A stretch of DNA of 15,730 nt from Betaproteobacteria bacterium (GCA_018969885.1 JAGWXN010000045.1:1-15730); one strand, 5' to 3'; counted from the stretch's first letter, positions 1 through 8,348 are shown. The notes: generated from the sequence alone by a model not told the origin. Numbers and translations are program-made.

Positions 1-41
1 GCTGCGGCCAATGACAGGCCGCGCGATGCGATCGTCTTCAT
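1..41 (-). CDS. Start of an exported protein, cut by the left edge
   Basis: On the minus strand an ATG at 41-39 overlaps the hutH stop codon as ATGA. It is preceded by a good ribosome binding site, AGGGAG (complement of 48-53), six bases before the ATG. The 13 readable residues are MKTIASRGLSLAA: a basic start followed by the beginning of a small, hydrophobic stretch, as in a Sec signal peptide. It would be the third gene of the hutU-hutH operon. By position it could be a periplasmic binding protein for histidine or urocanate, or a Bug-type receptor, but that is inference from context. Too little sequence is present to name a family. The start call itself is fairly secure because overlap, ribosome binding site and peptide character agree. 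Confidence 0.6.
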   Translation of the reverse strand, partial: MKTIASRGLSLAA

Positions 42-1621
42 AAGGGTCTCCCTGAGTCGTGAGCGTAAAAAGAGGCCAGGAGCGTGGGCAGCCCTGGCTG
101 ACTGCGAACAATCTGCGCGAGTGTACCGTCAACCACTCGTTCGGTCGCGCGGTGGATGTCGGGCGCGAGCAGCCGGTCGACGGCAACCGGCGGGCTGAAA
201 TCCCGGAGGAGCGCATGCGCCGCCTCGAGGGGGAGCGAGCTCCGAAGCGGTCTCAGAAACTCAATGCCTTGCGCTGCGGCCAGCCATTCAATACCAATGA
301 TATGGGCGACGTTGCGCACCATGGGTATCAACCGCCGCGCGGCAAACGTTGCCATGCTGACGTGATCTTCCTGATTGGCGCTGGTGGGAAGGGAATCGAC
401 ACTGGCCGGGTGCGCGAGCGACTTGTTTTCACTCGCCAGCGCAGCAGCAGTGACATGAGCAATCATGAAGCCGCTGTTCAGCCCGGGATCGGCGCACAGA
501 AAAGGCGGGAGGCGCGACACACTTGCGTCGATCAGCATGGCGATCCGCCGTTCAGCAATGGCGCCCACCTCGGCGATGGCCGTTGCCATGGCGTCAGCCG
601 CAAGCGCGACGGGCTCTGCGTGAAAATTGCCCCCGGACAAAAAAGCGGCCGGGGCTTCGTCGGTGGCCGGGAAGACCAGCGGATTGTCGGTCACGGCGTT
701 AGCCTCTCGGAGCAGCACTTCGGCCGCTGAGCGCAATTGATCAAGGCAGGCGCCCACCACCTGGGGCTGACATCGCAGACAGTAGGGATCCTGGACCCGG
801 TCGTCACCCTCGCGATGGGAGGCCCGGATCGGACTTCCCTCGAGCAGGCGACGAATGATGAGCGCAACGTCGCGTTGCCCTGGATGGCCGCGAACCGCAT
901 GCACCCGCGGATCAAAGGGCCCGTCGCTGCCGCGCGCGGCGTCGAGCGTGAGCGCACCGGTCACGAGCGCAGCCTCGAGCACGGGTTCAAATGCAAAGAG
1001 CGCATGCAGCGCGAGCGCGGTTGAGACTTGCGTGCCGTTGATCAGCGCAAGCCCTTCCTTGGCGGCCAGTACCAGCGGCGCAATGCCTTCGCGCTTAAGC
1101 ACGTCTGAAGCGGGCTCTGCCCGTCCATCAACCCAGAACGCCCCCTCCCCCATGAGCGCCGCCGCCAGATGGGCAAGCGGTGCGAGATCGCCCGAGGCCC
1201 CCACCGACCCTTGCGAAGGAATCCAGGGAACCAGCCCCCGGCTGTCAATGGCGAGCAGATGCTCGATGACTTCAGGCCTCACCCCAGAGTGACCACGCGC
1301 AAGCCCCGCCACTTTCAGCGCGATGATGAGTCGTACAACCGGCGGCGCGAGGGGCTCGCCCACGCCCACGCAATGAGAGCGAATGAGGTTGAGCTGAAGG
1401 GTCGCGAGGTCGGATTCATTGATGCGATGGCTCGCCAGTCGTCCGAAGCCGGTGTTCACCCCGTAGACGGGCATACCGCTCGCGAGCACCTCCTTAACGG
1501 CCCGCGCGGCCGCCTGAACCGCGGGCAGACACTGCTCATCGAGTTCGAGCGCAGAAGACGGGCCGCCCGCGTGAATAGCACGCAACTGCGCAAGTGACAG
1601 CCCCCCAGGCGTGAGGCGCAT
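38..1621 (-). CDS. hutH: Histidine ammonia-lyase (histidase)
   Basis: Cytoplasmic enzyme that removes ammonia from L-histidine to give trans-urocanate, the first step of histidine breakdown. The 527-residue product has the family landmarks: YGVNTGFG near residues 53-60, and GSVGASGDLAPLAH around 138-151. In the latter, Ala142-Ser143-Gly144 cyclises into the MIO electrophile; in Pseudomonas putida HutH the triad has this same numbering. That agreement supports the ATG at 1621 over an in-frame GTG at 1669, which would add 16 residues of no family character. The block SGGNFHAEP and the segment NQEDHVSM are also present. It lies 57 bp downstream of hutU on the same strand and presumably shares its transcript. 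Its stop overlaps the start of the next gene. No frameshift or missing catalytic residue was seen. Confidence 0.97.
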   Translation of the reverse strand: MRLTPGGLSLAQLRAIHAGGPSSALELDEQCLPAVQAAARAVKEVLASGMPVYGVNTGFGRLASHRINESDLATLQLNLIRSHCVGVGEPLAPPVVRLIIALKVAGLARGHSGVRPEVIEHLLAIDSRGLVPWIPSQGSVGASGDLAPLAHLAAALMGEGAFWVDGRAEPASDVLKREGIAPLVLAAKEGLALINGTQVSTALALHALFAFEPVLEAALVTGALTLDAARGSDGPFDPRVHAVRGHPGQRDVALIIRRLLEGSPIRASHREGDDRVQDPYCLRCQPQVVGACLDQLRSAAEVLLREANAVTDNPLVFPATDEAPAAFLSGGNFHAEPVALAADAMATAIAEVGAIAERRIAMLIDASVSRLPPFLCADPGLNSGFMIAHVTAAALASENKSLAHPASVDSLPTSANQEDHVSMATFAARRLIPMVRNVAHIIGIEWLAAAQGIEFLRPLRSSLPLEAAHALLRDFSPPVAVDRLLAPDIHRATERVVDGTLAQIVRSQPGLPTLLASFYAHDSGRPL

Positions 1622-1678
1622 GGTTAGCCCGCAGCGCGCATGTTCACGGGGCAAACCGTTGCCGCACACACGCAGTCA

Positions 1679-3409
1679 TCAGCGGCCAATCATGGGCAGA
1701 TCGAGCCCGCTTTGCTGCGCGCACTGCACCGCGGACTCATACCCCGCGTCAGCGTGACGCATCACTCCGGTGCCGGGGTCGTTCCAAAGCACACGCTCGA
1801 TGCGACTGGCCGCAGCGTCCGTGCCGTCACACACAATCACCACACCTGCATGCTGCGAGTACCCCATGCCGACGCCGCCGCCATGGTGCAGACTGACCCA
1901 GGTGGCGCCGCCCGCGGTATTGAGGAGCGCGTTCAGTAGCGGCCAGTCGGACACCGCGTCCGAGCCGTCGCGCATCGCCTCGGTTTCACGATTGGGACTC
2001 GCCACCGATCCGCTATCGAGATGGTCTCGGCCGATCACGATCGGCGCCTTGAGTTCGCCCGTACGAACCATTTCATTGAACGCCAGACCTGCGCGGTGCC
2101 GCTCACCCAGGCCAATCCAGCAGATGCGCGCCGGCAGACCCTGGAAGGCGATGCGTTCGCCTGCCATGTCGAGCCAGCGATGCAGATGGGCATCATGAGG
2201 AAACAAGGCTTTCATCTTGGCGTCGGTGCGGCGGATATCTTCCGGATCACCCGATAACGCCACCCAACGGAACGGTCCCTTGCCCCGGCAGAACAGCGGC
2301 CGGATGTAGGCGGGAACAAAGCCAGGATAGTCGAACGCATCGGCGACCCCGGCATCGAAGGCCACCTGCCGAATGTTGTTGCCGTAATCGACCGTGGGAA
2401 TGCCCAGGCGCTGAAACGCCAGCATCGCCCGAACATGCTGGGCGCACCCAAGAGATGCCGCCTGGCGAAGGGCGGCATGCTGGGACGGGTCGGCCTGCGC
2501 CGCGCGCCACTGGTTCACATTCCAGCCGGGCGGCAGATAACCGTTGATGAGATCGTGTGCCGAGGTCTGGTCGGTGACCAGGTCGGGACGCGGCCCCCCC
2601 GACTGCGCGCGACGAGCAAGCTCGGGCAGCAGCTCGGCAGCGTTACCGAGCAGCGCCACCGATACCGCCCGGCCGGCCTTGCTGTGCGCCTGAACGCGGG
2701 CAAGCGCGTCGTCGAGGTCATTCGCCTGCTCATCGACATACCGGGTTTTCAGCCGGAAATCGATCCGGCTTTGCTGACACTCGATGATGAGCGAACTGGC
2801 GCCGGCAAAACTCGCCGCAAGCGGCTGCGCGCCGCCCATGCCTCCCAGCCCGGCCGACAGAATCCAGCGGCCGTGGAGGCTTCCCTGATAGTGCTGACGC
2901 GCCGCCTCGACAAAGGTTTCGTAAGTGCCCTGGATGATGCCCTGGCTGCCGATGTAGATCCAGGAACCGGCGGTCATCTGACCGTACATCATGAGCCCCT
3001 GTCGGTCGAGCTCGTGGAAATGCTCCCAGGTGGACCAGCGGGGAACCAGGTTCGAATTGGCGATCAGCACACGGGGGGCGTCTTCGATGGTTCGAAAAAC
3101 ACCCACAGGCTTACCACTCTGGATGAGGAGCGATTCATCGGCCTTCAGTCTGCGAAGCGCCGCGAGGATGGCCTCGAAACTTTCCCAGTTGCGGGCCGCC
3201 TTACCGATGCCGCCGTACACCACCAGCGCATCGGGGTTTTCGGCCACCTCCGGATCCAGGTTGTTCTGGATCATGCGGTACGCCGCCTCGATGAGCCAGT
3301 TGGCGCAGCTGAGTTGCGTACCACGCGGCGCGCGGACCGGACGCGGCCCCGCAGGAGATGATGCTTGCGCAGCCGCCGCAAGCGCCTGGGGATGGGCGAT
3401 GTCATTCAT
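1679..3409 (-). CDS. hutU: Urocanate hydratase (urocanase)
   Basis: NAD+-dependent cytoplasmic enzyme that hydrates urocanate to 4-imidazolone-5-propionate, step two of the pathway. The 576-residue product contains the glycine-rich NAD-binding run [10 protein letters not shown] at about 187-196 and the urocanase signature [10 protein letters not shown] at 422-431, with the expected active-site cysteine at 430. P. putida urocanase carries this cysteine at 410. The protein therefore has about 20 extra N-terminal residues, rich in Ala and Pro, and the characteristic sequence begins near residue 30 ([11 protein letters not shown]). The start at 3409 is supported by GAGG (complement of 3416-3419) six bases upstream. 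It is first in the leftward operon, reads divergently from hutC, and is predicted to be repressed by HutC at 3448-3463. Confidence 0.97.
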   Translation of the reverse strand: MNDIAHPQALAAAAQASSPAGPRPVRAPRGTQLSCANWLIEAAYRMIQNNLDPEVAENPDALVVYGGIGKAARNWESFEAILAALRRLKADESLLIQSGKPVGVFRTIEDAPRVLIANSNLVPRWSTWEHFHELDRQGLMMYGQMTAGSWIYIGSQGIIQGTYETFVEAARQHYQGSLHGRWILSAGLGGMGGAQPLAASFAGASSLIIECQQSRIDFRLKTRYVDEQANDLDDALARVQAHSKAGRAVSVALLGNAAELLPELARRAQSGGPRPDLVTDQTSAHDLINGYLPPGWNVNQWRAAQADPSQHAALRQAASLGCAQHVRAMLAFQRLGIPTVDYGNNIRQVAFDAGVADAFDYPGFVPAYIRPLFCRGKGPFRWVALSGDPEDIRRTDAKMKALFPHDAHLHRWLDMAGERIAFQGLPARICWIGLGERHRAGLAFNEMVRTGELKAPIVIGRDHLDSGSVASPNRETEAMRDGSDAVSDWPLLNALLNTAGGATWVSLHHGGGVGMGYSQHAGVVIVCDGTDAAASRIERVLWNDPGTGVMRHADAGYESAVQCAQQSGLDLPMIGR

Positions 3410-3442
3410 GGAGAGCCTCAGATTTCGGGACTGGTCCCAGAC

Positions 3443-3471
3443 ACTCTACTTGTCTAGACAGGTCTGGGCAA
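3443..3471 (-). promoter_or_regulatory. Predicted sigma-70 promoter of hutU-hutH
   Basis: Reading the minus strand, TTGCCC (3471-3466) and TAGAGT (3448-3443) each match four of six consensus positions for the -35 and -10 boxes, with an ideal 17-bp spacer. Transcription would start near 3436 and give a leader of roughly 27 bases ending in the hutU ribosome binding site. The TGTCTAGACA palindrome lies entirely within the spacer, so a bound repressor would block RNA polymerase. The boxes were found by eye; the position between two divergent operons makes a promoter here certain in general but not in exact place. Confidence 0.5.
3448..3463. promoter_or_regulatory. Putative HutC operator
   Basis: The core TGTCTAGACA (3451-3460) is a perfect 10-bp palindrome. 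It extends to the 16-mer ACTTGTCTAGACAGGT with a single mismatched pair (3450/3461). GntR/HutC-family repressors bind palindromes of the TTGT...ACAA type in hut promoters, and hutC itself begins 22 bp away. The site overlaps the predicted promoters in both directions. In Pseudomonas, HutC is released by urocanate, so induction by the product of HutH is expected here too. Flanking CCAGAC (3437-3442) and GTCTGG (3462-3467) form a looser second inverted repeat with a different centre. Confidence 0.72.
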
Positions 3472-3478
3472 GTAAATT
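3450..3478 (+). promoter_or_regulatory. Predicted promoter of hutC-hutD-hutI-hutG-hutF
   Basis: TTGTCT (3450-3455) and TAAATT (3473-3478) resemble -35 and -10 boxes, each with four of six consensus bases and a 17-bp spacer. The -35 box is part of the HutC palindrome. Transcription would start about position 3484-3486, on or next to the ATG at 3485, and no ribosome binding site is visible before hutC. The transcript may therefore be leaderless. Found by eye and unproven. Confidence 0.42.
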
Positions 3479-3484
3479 GCCGTG

Positions 3485-4210
3485 ATGCGAACCTCCACGC
3501 CCATGCCCGCCGCCGAAGCCCCGTTCGCCCGCATCAAGCGCCATCTCAAAGAAGGCCTCGCCGACGAGCGCTGGCCACCGGGTAGCCGGATGCCGTCGGA
3601 AGCGGAGCTGGTCGAGCGGTTCGGGGTCAGCCGAATGACGGTGGGCCGGGCGCTGAAGGAACTGCAGGCTGAAGGCCTGATCGAACGCGTGCAGGGCGTA
3701 GGATCATTCGCAGCCCCTCTGCACCGGGTGTCGAGCACGCTCACCATCCGCGACCTGCAGGAAGAAATCGAAGCACGGGGACACCGCCATCGCGCCTGGG
3801 TCGAGCATCAGGCGGCCGAAAGCGCAGGCGTCAACCTTGCTGCACAACTTGGTCTTGCCGTGGGTGATCGAGTCTTTCACACGCGCATCATCCACTTCGA
3901 AAACGACCAGCCGCTGCAGTGCGAGGACCGCTTCGTGAACCCAGCCTGCGCGCCCGGATATCTCGAGGCCGATTTCTCACGCCTTACCCCCACCCGCTAT
4001 CTGTTTCGTCACACGGCGCTCTGGCGGGCGCAATACACCATCGAGTCATCACTCCCCACCGCGCTCGAGGCACGGCTGCTCGGTATCCGTCGCGCCGATC
4101 CCTGTCTCATCATGGTTCGGCGCACGTTCACCCGCAATGCGGTGATCACGCTCGCCCGACTGGTTCATCCGGGCGCGCGCTATCAGCTCTCGGGGGAGTT
4201 CAACCCGTGA
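3485..4210 (+). CDS. hutC: Histidine-utilisation repressor, GntR/HutC family
   Basis: DNA-binding repressor of the hut genes. About 241 residues, the usual size. An N-terminal winged helix-turn-helix of the GntR type spans roughly residues 10-75, with the characteristic PSEAELVERFGVSRMTVGRAL and the wing GLIERVQGVGSF. The rest is a UTRA ligand-binding domain, expected to bind urocanate as in Pseudomonas HutC. Start choice is open: GTG 3482, ATG 3485 and ATG 3503 are in frame and none has a ribosome binding site. ATG 3485 is preferred because it coincides with the predicted transcription start. The gene is first in the rightward operon, so it probably represses its own synthesis. Its stop overlaps the hutD start as GTGA. 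Confidence is high for family and role, moderate for the start. Confidence 0.95.
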   Translation: MRTSTPMPAAEAPFARIKRHLKEGLADERWPPGSRMPSEAELVERFGVSRMTVGRALKELQAEGLIERVQGVGSFAAPLHRVSSTLTIRDLQEEIEARGHRHRAWVEHQAAESAGVNLAAQLGLAVGDRVFHTRIIHFENDQPLQCEDRFVNPACAPGYLEADFSRLTPTRYLFRHTALWRAQYTIESSLPTALEARLLGIRRADPCLIMVRRTFTRNAVITLARLVHPGARYQLSGEFNP

Positions 4211-4845
4211 TCGATGCCGCCTCGCCGCCGCGGGTTCATCGGGTCGAGCTCGCCCACTGCGCGGCCCTGCCCTGGAAAAATGGTGGCGGGGTCACGCGCG
4301 AACTCCTCGCCTGGCCCCCGCCGAGCGACACGGCCCTGGGCAACCACGCCTGGAGCGTCAGGGTCAGCGTGGCTGACATCACGCAGGAAGGCCCTTTCTC
4401 GAGCTTTCCGGGCATTGACCGGTGCTTTGCCGTCCTGGAGGGCGAAGGCGTTGAACTGGATCTGCCCGGTGGCCCGCACCGCCAGCGAATTGGCGATCCC
4501 CCGATGGCCTTCGCAGGCGAGGAGCCCATCGGTTGCCGGCTCCTTCAAGGTCCCACCCGTGATCTCAACCTGATGGGACGCCGAGCCGATGGCCAGGTCA
4601 CCCTGCTTACCGCGCCCCCGGGGTCGATTTTTGCCACGGAAGCGAAGTGGCGTGGCCTGTTCGTCTTCCAGGCGGCAGACGTGCAGTTCGACAATTCCAA
4701 TCCGCCGCAAAGGCTCAATGCCGGCACGCTCTGCTGGAGCGCATCGGCAGACGTCAGTGGGCAGCAGGCCCTCCCGCCCTGGCGGCTGATCGCCGGGGGC
4801 CAGGCCTTCTGGCTCGCCCTGCTTTGTCCGGAGACTGAGCCATGA
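4207..4845 (+). CDS. hutD: HutD family protein
   Basis: HutD is a conserved accessory protein of hut operons with a bicupin-like fold. It is not a pathway enzyme; work in Pseudomonas points to a role in limiting hut expression, perhaps by binding urocanate or formylated intermediates. The 212-residue product shows the family blocks LPWKNGGGVTRE near residues 21-32, FPGIDRCFAVLEGEGVEL in the middle, and GPTRDLNLM further on. The start is a GTG at 4207 that overlaps the hutC stop. GGAG at 4195-4198, within a run of G, sits eight bases upstream and supports it. The reading frame stays open upstream to 3919, but that part is the shadow of hutC. The stop overlaps the hutI start as ATGA, so hutC, hutD and hutI are probably translationally coupled. 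Confidence 0.92.
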   Translation: MIDAASPPRVHRVELAHCAALPWKNGGGVTRELLAWPPPSDTALGNHAWSVRVSVADITQEGPFSSFPGIDRCFAVLEGEGVELDLPGGPHRQRIGDPPMAFAGEEPIGCRLLQGPTRDLNLMGRRADGQVTLLTAPPGSIFATEAKWRGLFVFQAADVQFDNSNPPQRLNAGTLCWSASADVSGQQALPPWRLIAGGQAFWLALLCPETEP

Positions 4846-6098
4846 CCCCGTCGCGAAACCCTGCACGAACCCTCTGGCGAGGCGCGCGGCTTGCCACCTT
4901 CGCAGAGGAATCCGGCTGGGGGCTGATTGACCACGGCGCGCTCGTCGCTGAGGGCGATCGTATCGTCTGGCTGGGGCGCGAGACCGATCTGCCGGCCACA
5001 ACTGTCCCGAGCCTGGAAATCGATCTGGGCGGGGCCTTGGTCACGCCCGGCCTGATCGACCCACATACGCACCTGGTCTACGGCGGTGACCGCGCGGCTG
5101 AATTCGAGCTCCGCCTCACAGGCGCCACGTACGAACAGATTGCCCGCGCCGGCGGCGGCATCCGCTCCACCGTGCGCGCCACGCGAGCGGCAAGCGACGA
5201 GGCCCTGTTCCAGCTTGCCGCCCAGCGCGCCCGCGTGCTGATGGCCGAAGGCGTCACCACCATCGAAATCAAATCAGGCTACGGGCTTGACCAAGTCCAT
5301 GAAGCGCGTTGCCTCGCCGTAGCCCGACGCCTGGGCGTCGAGCTTCCTTTGTCGGTGCGCACCACTTCACTTGGCGCTCATGCCCTCCCCGACGAATTCA
5401 CCTGCCGCCCCGACGACTACATCGACGAGGTCTGTTCATGGCTGGCCACGCAGCAGCAAAGCGGGCTGGTCGATGCGGTCGATGTGTTCTGCGACACCAT
5501 CGGCTTCACACCCGACCAAACGCGGCGCGTGTTTGACCGTGCCCGCGCCCTCGGTCTGCCGGTCAAGCTCCATGCCGAGCAGCTGAGCAACCAGGAAGGC
5601 GCCCGGCTCGCCGCCGAATACGGTGCACTCAGCTGCGACCATCTCGAACACCTGTCCGACGAAGGGGTCGCCGCCATGCGGGCAGCCGGCACGGTGGCTG
5701 TTCTGCTGCCGGGCGCCTACTACTTCATTCGGGAAACCCGACTGCCGCCGATCCAGGCGCTGCGCGAAGCGGGCGTTCCTATCGCCATTGCCACCGACCA
5801 CAACCCCGGATCATCGCCTGCGCTGTCACTGCCGCTGATGCTCAACATGGCCTGCACGCTCTTTCGGCTCACGCCCGAAGAAGCCTGGCGTGGGGTGACG
5901 GTAAACGCCGCCCGGGCGCTGGGCCTCGCTGACCGCGGCCGCCTGATCGCAGGAATGCGCGCCGACCTCGCCATCTGGAACGCAGAGCATCCCCGCGAAA
6001 TTGCCTATCGCTTTGGACACGCGCCCTGCGCGGGAAGCGTTTTTGCGGGCGCCGCTCGACCCGCGCCCCGCACTACCCAGTCACCCCTTATCTGGTGA
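4842..6098 (+). CDS. hutI: Imidazolonepropionase
   Basis: Metal-dependent amidohydrolase that opens the ring of 4-imidazolone-5-propionate to give N-formimino-L-glutamate, the third step. The 418-residue protein has the length and metal sites of the family: DPHTHLVYGG with His75 and His77, KLHAEQ with His244, CDHLEH with His267, and ATDHNPGS with Asp319. The segment VTTIEIKSGYGLD near 138-150 is also typical of HutI. The ATG at 4842 overlaps the hutD stop and has GGAG at 4830-4833 eight bases upstream. It ends seven bases before hutG. No catalytic residue is missing. Confidence 0.97.
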   Translation: MTPSRNPARTLWRGARLATFAEESGWGLIDHGALVAEGDRIVWLGRETDLPATTVPSLEIDLGGALVTPGLIDPHTHLVYGGDRAAEFELRLTGATYEQIARAGGGIRSTVRATRAASDEALFQLAAQRARVLMAEGVTTIEIKSGYGLDQVHEARCLAVARRLGVELPLSVRTTSLGAHALPDEFTCRPDDYIDEVCSWLATQQQSGLVDAVDVFCDTIGFTPDQTRRVFDRARALGLPVKLHAEQLSNQEGARLAAEYGALSCDHLEHLSDEGVAAMRAAGTVAVLLPGAYYFIRETRLPPIQALREAGVPIAIATDHNPGSSPALSLPLMLNMACTLFRLTPEEAWRGVTVNAARALGLADRGRLIAGMRADLAIWNAEHPREIAYRFGHAPCAGSVFAGAARPAPRTTQSPLIW

Positions 6099-6105
6099 TC
6101 CGCTG

Positions 6106-6927
6106 ATGACCGACCAACGTCCCCCGGCAGCCGCACCCGTGAGCTTTGAGTTACATCGCGGCCGCTCACCGCTTCTGATCAGCTTCCCGCATGTGGGTCA
6201 GTCGATTCCCGAGCAGTTTCGCCATCGCCTCGTGCCGCGCGCACTCGAGGTCGAAGATACCGACTGGAACCTGGATCGTCTCTACGGTTTCGCGCGCGAA
6301 ATGGGCGCGAGCCTTCTGATTCCGTCCACCAGCCGCTACGTGGTCGATCTCAACCGTCCAAGCGACAACCAGCCCATGTATCCGGGCCAGAACAACACCG
6401 AGCTCTGCCCAACGCGATTTTTCACCGGCGAGCCACTCTATCGAAGCGGCTGCGAGCCTGACTCCGCCGAGATCAGCGAGCGCGTCACATCCTGGTGGCA
6501 GCCTTATCACCAGGCGCTCGCCACCGAGCTCGAGCGGCTGCGAGGCGAACATGGGCACGCGGTGCTGTTCGACGCACACAGCATCAAGGGAGAGCTGCCA
6601 TGGCTTTTCCCCGGGCAGCTCCCCGACATGAACATCGGTACCGCTTCGGGCGCGAGTTGCGCGCCTTCGCTGCGAAGTGCGGTCGAGACCGTGTTCGCCC
6701 GGCAATCACGCTACAGCTGGGTGATCGATGGCCGTTTCAAGGGTGGTCACATCACGCGCACCTATGGCCGCCCCGACTCCAACGTGCACGCCGTGCAACT
6801 CGAAATGAGCTGGCGCGCTTACATGCTCGAAGAGCCACCCTATGACTGGCACTCGGCGCGCGCAGCAGCCGTCACGCCTCTACTCGAGTCGCTGGTCCGG
6901 ACGCTTCGCGACTGGAGACCGCGTTGA
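6106..6927 (+). CDS. hutG: N-formylglutamate deformylase
   Basis: Hydrolyses N-formyl-L-glutamate to glutamate and formate, the last step of the five-step histidine route. The 273-residue product has the blocks of the N-formylglutamate amidohydrolase family: LISFPHVGQSIP near the N-terminus, VEDTDWNLDRLYGFAREMG, VVDLNRPSDNQPMYPGQN, LFDAHSIKGELPWLF, and RFKGGHITRTYG. The acidic and His residues thought to hold the metal lie within these. The ATG at 6106 is chosen because homology begins just after it; the frame stays open back to 6001 inside hutI but reads as shadow. GGTGA at 6094-6098, overlapping the hutI stop, can serve as ribosome binding site. The stop overlaps the hutF start. The presence of HutG together with HutF excludes the one-step HutG formiminoglutamase route. 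Confidence 0.95.
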   Translation: MTDQRPPAAAPVSFELHRGRSPLLISFPHVGQSIPEQFRHRLVPRALEVEDTDWNLDRLYGFAREMGASLLIPSTSRYVVDLNRPSDNQPMYPGQNNTELCPTRFFTGEPLYRSGCEPDSAEISERVTSWWQPYHQALATELERLRGEHGHAVLFDAHSIKGELPWLFPGQLPDMNIGTASGASCAPSLRSAVETVFARQSRYSWVIDGRFKGGHITRTYGRPDSNVHAVQLEMSWRAYMLEEPPYDWHSARAAAVTPLLESLVRTLRDWRPR

Positions 6928-8348
6928 AGACTGATCGAGACGCCAAGCCCGCCTGGTCTTGCCCGAGACAGCTTTGGGCGCCGATCGCCTTGATCGACGA
7001 AAGATGGCAGGCGCGCGTGCGGCTCGAAGTCGATTCACATGGCCAATGGTCAGCGATCACGGCGGGCGTGGATCCGTCGCCAGCTGACTACAGGCTCCCC
7101 GGCCCGACCCTCCCAGGCCTCGTCAATGCGCATAGCCACGCCTTTCAGCGCGGCTTTGCGGGCCTCACGCATCGGCGCGAGGCGACCCAAGACGACTTCT
7201 GGTCCTGGCGTGAGCAAATGTATTCGCTCGCACTTCGCATCAACCCCGAGCAGCTCCGCGCGATCGCCGCGCAGCTCTACAGCGAGCTTCTGGAGGGCGG
7301 CTACACGCAGGTCTGCGAGTTTCACTACCTCCATCACGACCGGGACGGACGTCCTCACGCTGACCCCTTCATCATGAGCCGAGCCTTGAGCGAGGCAGCC
7401 GCCGACGCGGGCATCGGGCTCACCGTGCTGCCGGTACTCTATGAGCGCGCGGGTTTCAGCGAACCCGCACTGGCTGAGCGTCAGCGGCGCTTTCGGACCA
7501 CCGTGCGCGATGTGCTCGCGATCCGCGATGCGGTTCGAAGCTGGCAGCTGCCTAACGTGTCGGCAGGGGTAGCGATTCATTCTTTACGCGCGGCATCGCC
7601 CGACGCTATCCGTCAGCTGGCCAGCGCCTGCGCCGATGACAAGGGCCCAATTCACATCCATGTCGCCGAGCAGCAGGCCGAGGTCCGCGACTGCCTCGCG
7701 GCCACCGGGCAGCGGCCGATGGCCTGGCTCGCGGCCCATACGCCGCTCAATGCCCGATGGCATCTGGTGCATGCCACGCACGCCGACCCGTCTGAGATCG
7801 ACGCGATTGCGGCCACGGGCGCCGGCGTGGTGGTGTGCCCGAGCACCGAGGCCGACCTCGGCGACGGTCGCTTCGATTTCGAAGCATGGCGCTCGCGTGG
7901 CGTTCCCATGTCAATCGGCTCCGATAGCCATGTGCAGCGCAACTGGCCCCAGGAGCTTCGGCTGCTGGAATACGGGCAGCGGCTCGCGCTCGAACGTCGC
8001 AACGTTGCCGCCGATCCCAGTGCCGGGATGCCCTCCACCGGCGCAGCGCTTTTTCGTAGCGCGCTCGGCGCAGGCGCCGCTGCCGCCGGCTTTGGCGATC
8101 AGGCCTGGGGTCTCAAAGCGGGTGCCCGGGCCGACTGTCTGGTGCTCGACGCGGAAGCGGGCGGCCTGCTGGGCGTACCACCGCATGAGCTCATCGATGC
8201 GGCCATCTTTGCCTGCGAGGCGCCCCCCTTTGCCGAGGTTTGGGTGGCGGGGCAGCGGCGCGTATCGGCGGGCCGGCACTCGGAACGCTCGGTACACCGC
8301 GAGGCCTTCGTCACCGCCGTGCAGAGACTCCGGGACGCTACGGACTAA
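6924..8348 (+). CDS. hutF: Formimidoylglutamate deiminase
   Basis: Amidohydrolase-superfamily enzyme that converts N-formimino-L-glutamate to N-formyl-L-glutamate and ammonia, the substrate for HutG. The 474-residue product has the expected metal ligands: GLVNAHSHAFQRG with His70 and His72, IHIHVAEQQ with His246, LVHATH with His283, and SIGSDSHVQ with Asp334. FQRGFAGLTHRRE and DFWSWREQMY are typical of HutF rather than of other amidohydrolases. The start is an unusual TTG at 6924 that overlaps the hutG stop as TTGA, with GGAG at 6914-6917 six bases upstream. It is the last clear hut gene. A 93-bp gap follows. Confidence 0.95.
   Translation: MKTDRDAKPAWSCPRQLWAPIALIDERWQARVRLEVDSHGQWSAITAGVDPSPADYRLPGPTLPGLVNAHSHAFQRGFAGLTHRREATQDDFWSWREQMYSLALRINPEQLRAIAAQLYSELLEGGYTQVCEFHYLHHDRDGRPHADPFIMSRALSEAAADAGIGLTVLPVLYERAGFSEPALAERQRRFRTTVRDVLAIRDAVRSWQLPNVSAGVAIHSLRAASPDAIRQLASACADDKGPIHIHVAEQQAEVRDCLAATGQRPMAWLAAHTPLNARWHLVHATHADPSEIDAIAATGAGVVVCPSTEADLGDGRFDFEAWRSRGVPMSIGSDSHVQRNWPQELRLLEYGQRLALERRNVAADPSAGMPSTGAALFRSALGAGAAAAGFGDQAWGLKAGARADCLVLDAEAGGLLGVPPHELIDAAIFACEAPPFAEVWVAGQRRVSAGRHSERSVHREAFVTAVQRLRDATD

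Noticed and set aside
1622..1669. GTG start for hutH at 1669
   Set aside because: The added residues do not look like the family, and the ATG at 1621 places the MIO triad at 142-144 as in characterised histidases.
2435..3361. Long open frame of 308 codons on the plus strand opposite hutU
   Set aside because: It lies wholly inside a certain gene. The biased third positions of GC-rich DNA keep the opposite frame open, and the translation has no recognisable domain.
3427..3438. Second inverted repeat GGGAC-TG-GTCCC near the hutU start
   Set aside because: It does not match the HutC half-site and would lie around the transcript start. Short GC-rich repeats of this kind are common by chance, so it is not called as an operator.
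3919..4206. Upstream part of the frame that contains hutD
   Set aside because: It overlaps the UTRA domain of hutC and shows no HutD homology. The GTG at 4207 with its ribosome binding site explains hutD fully.
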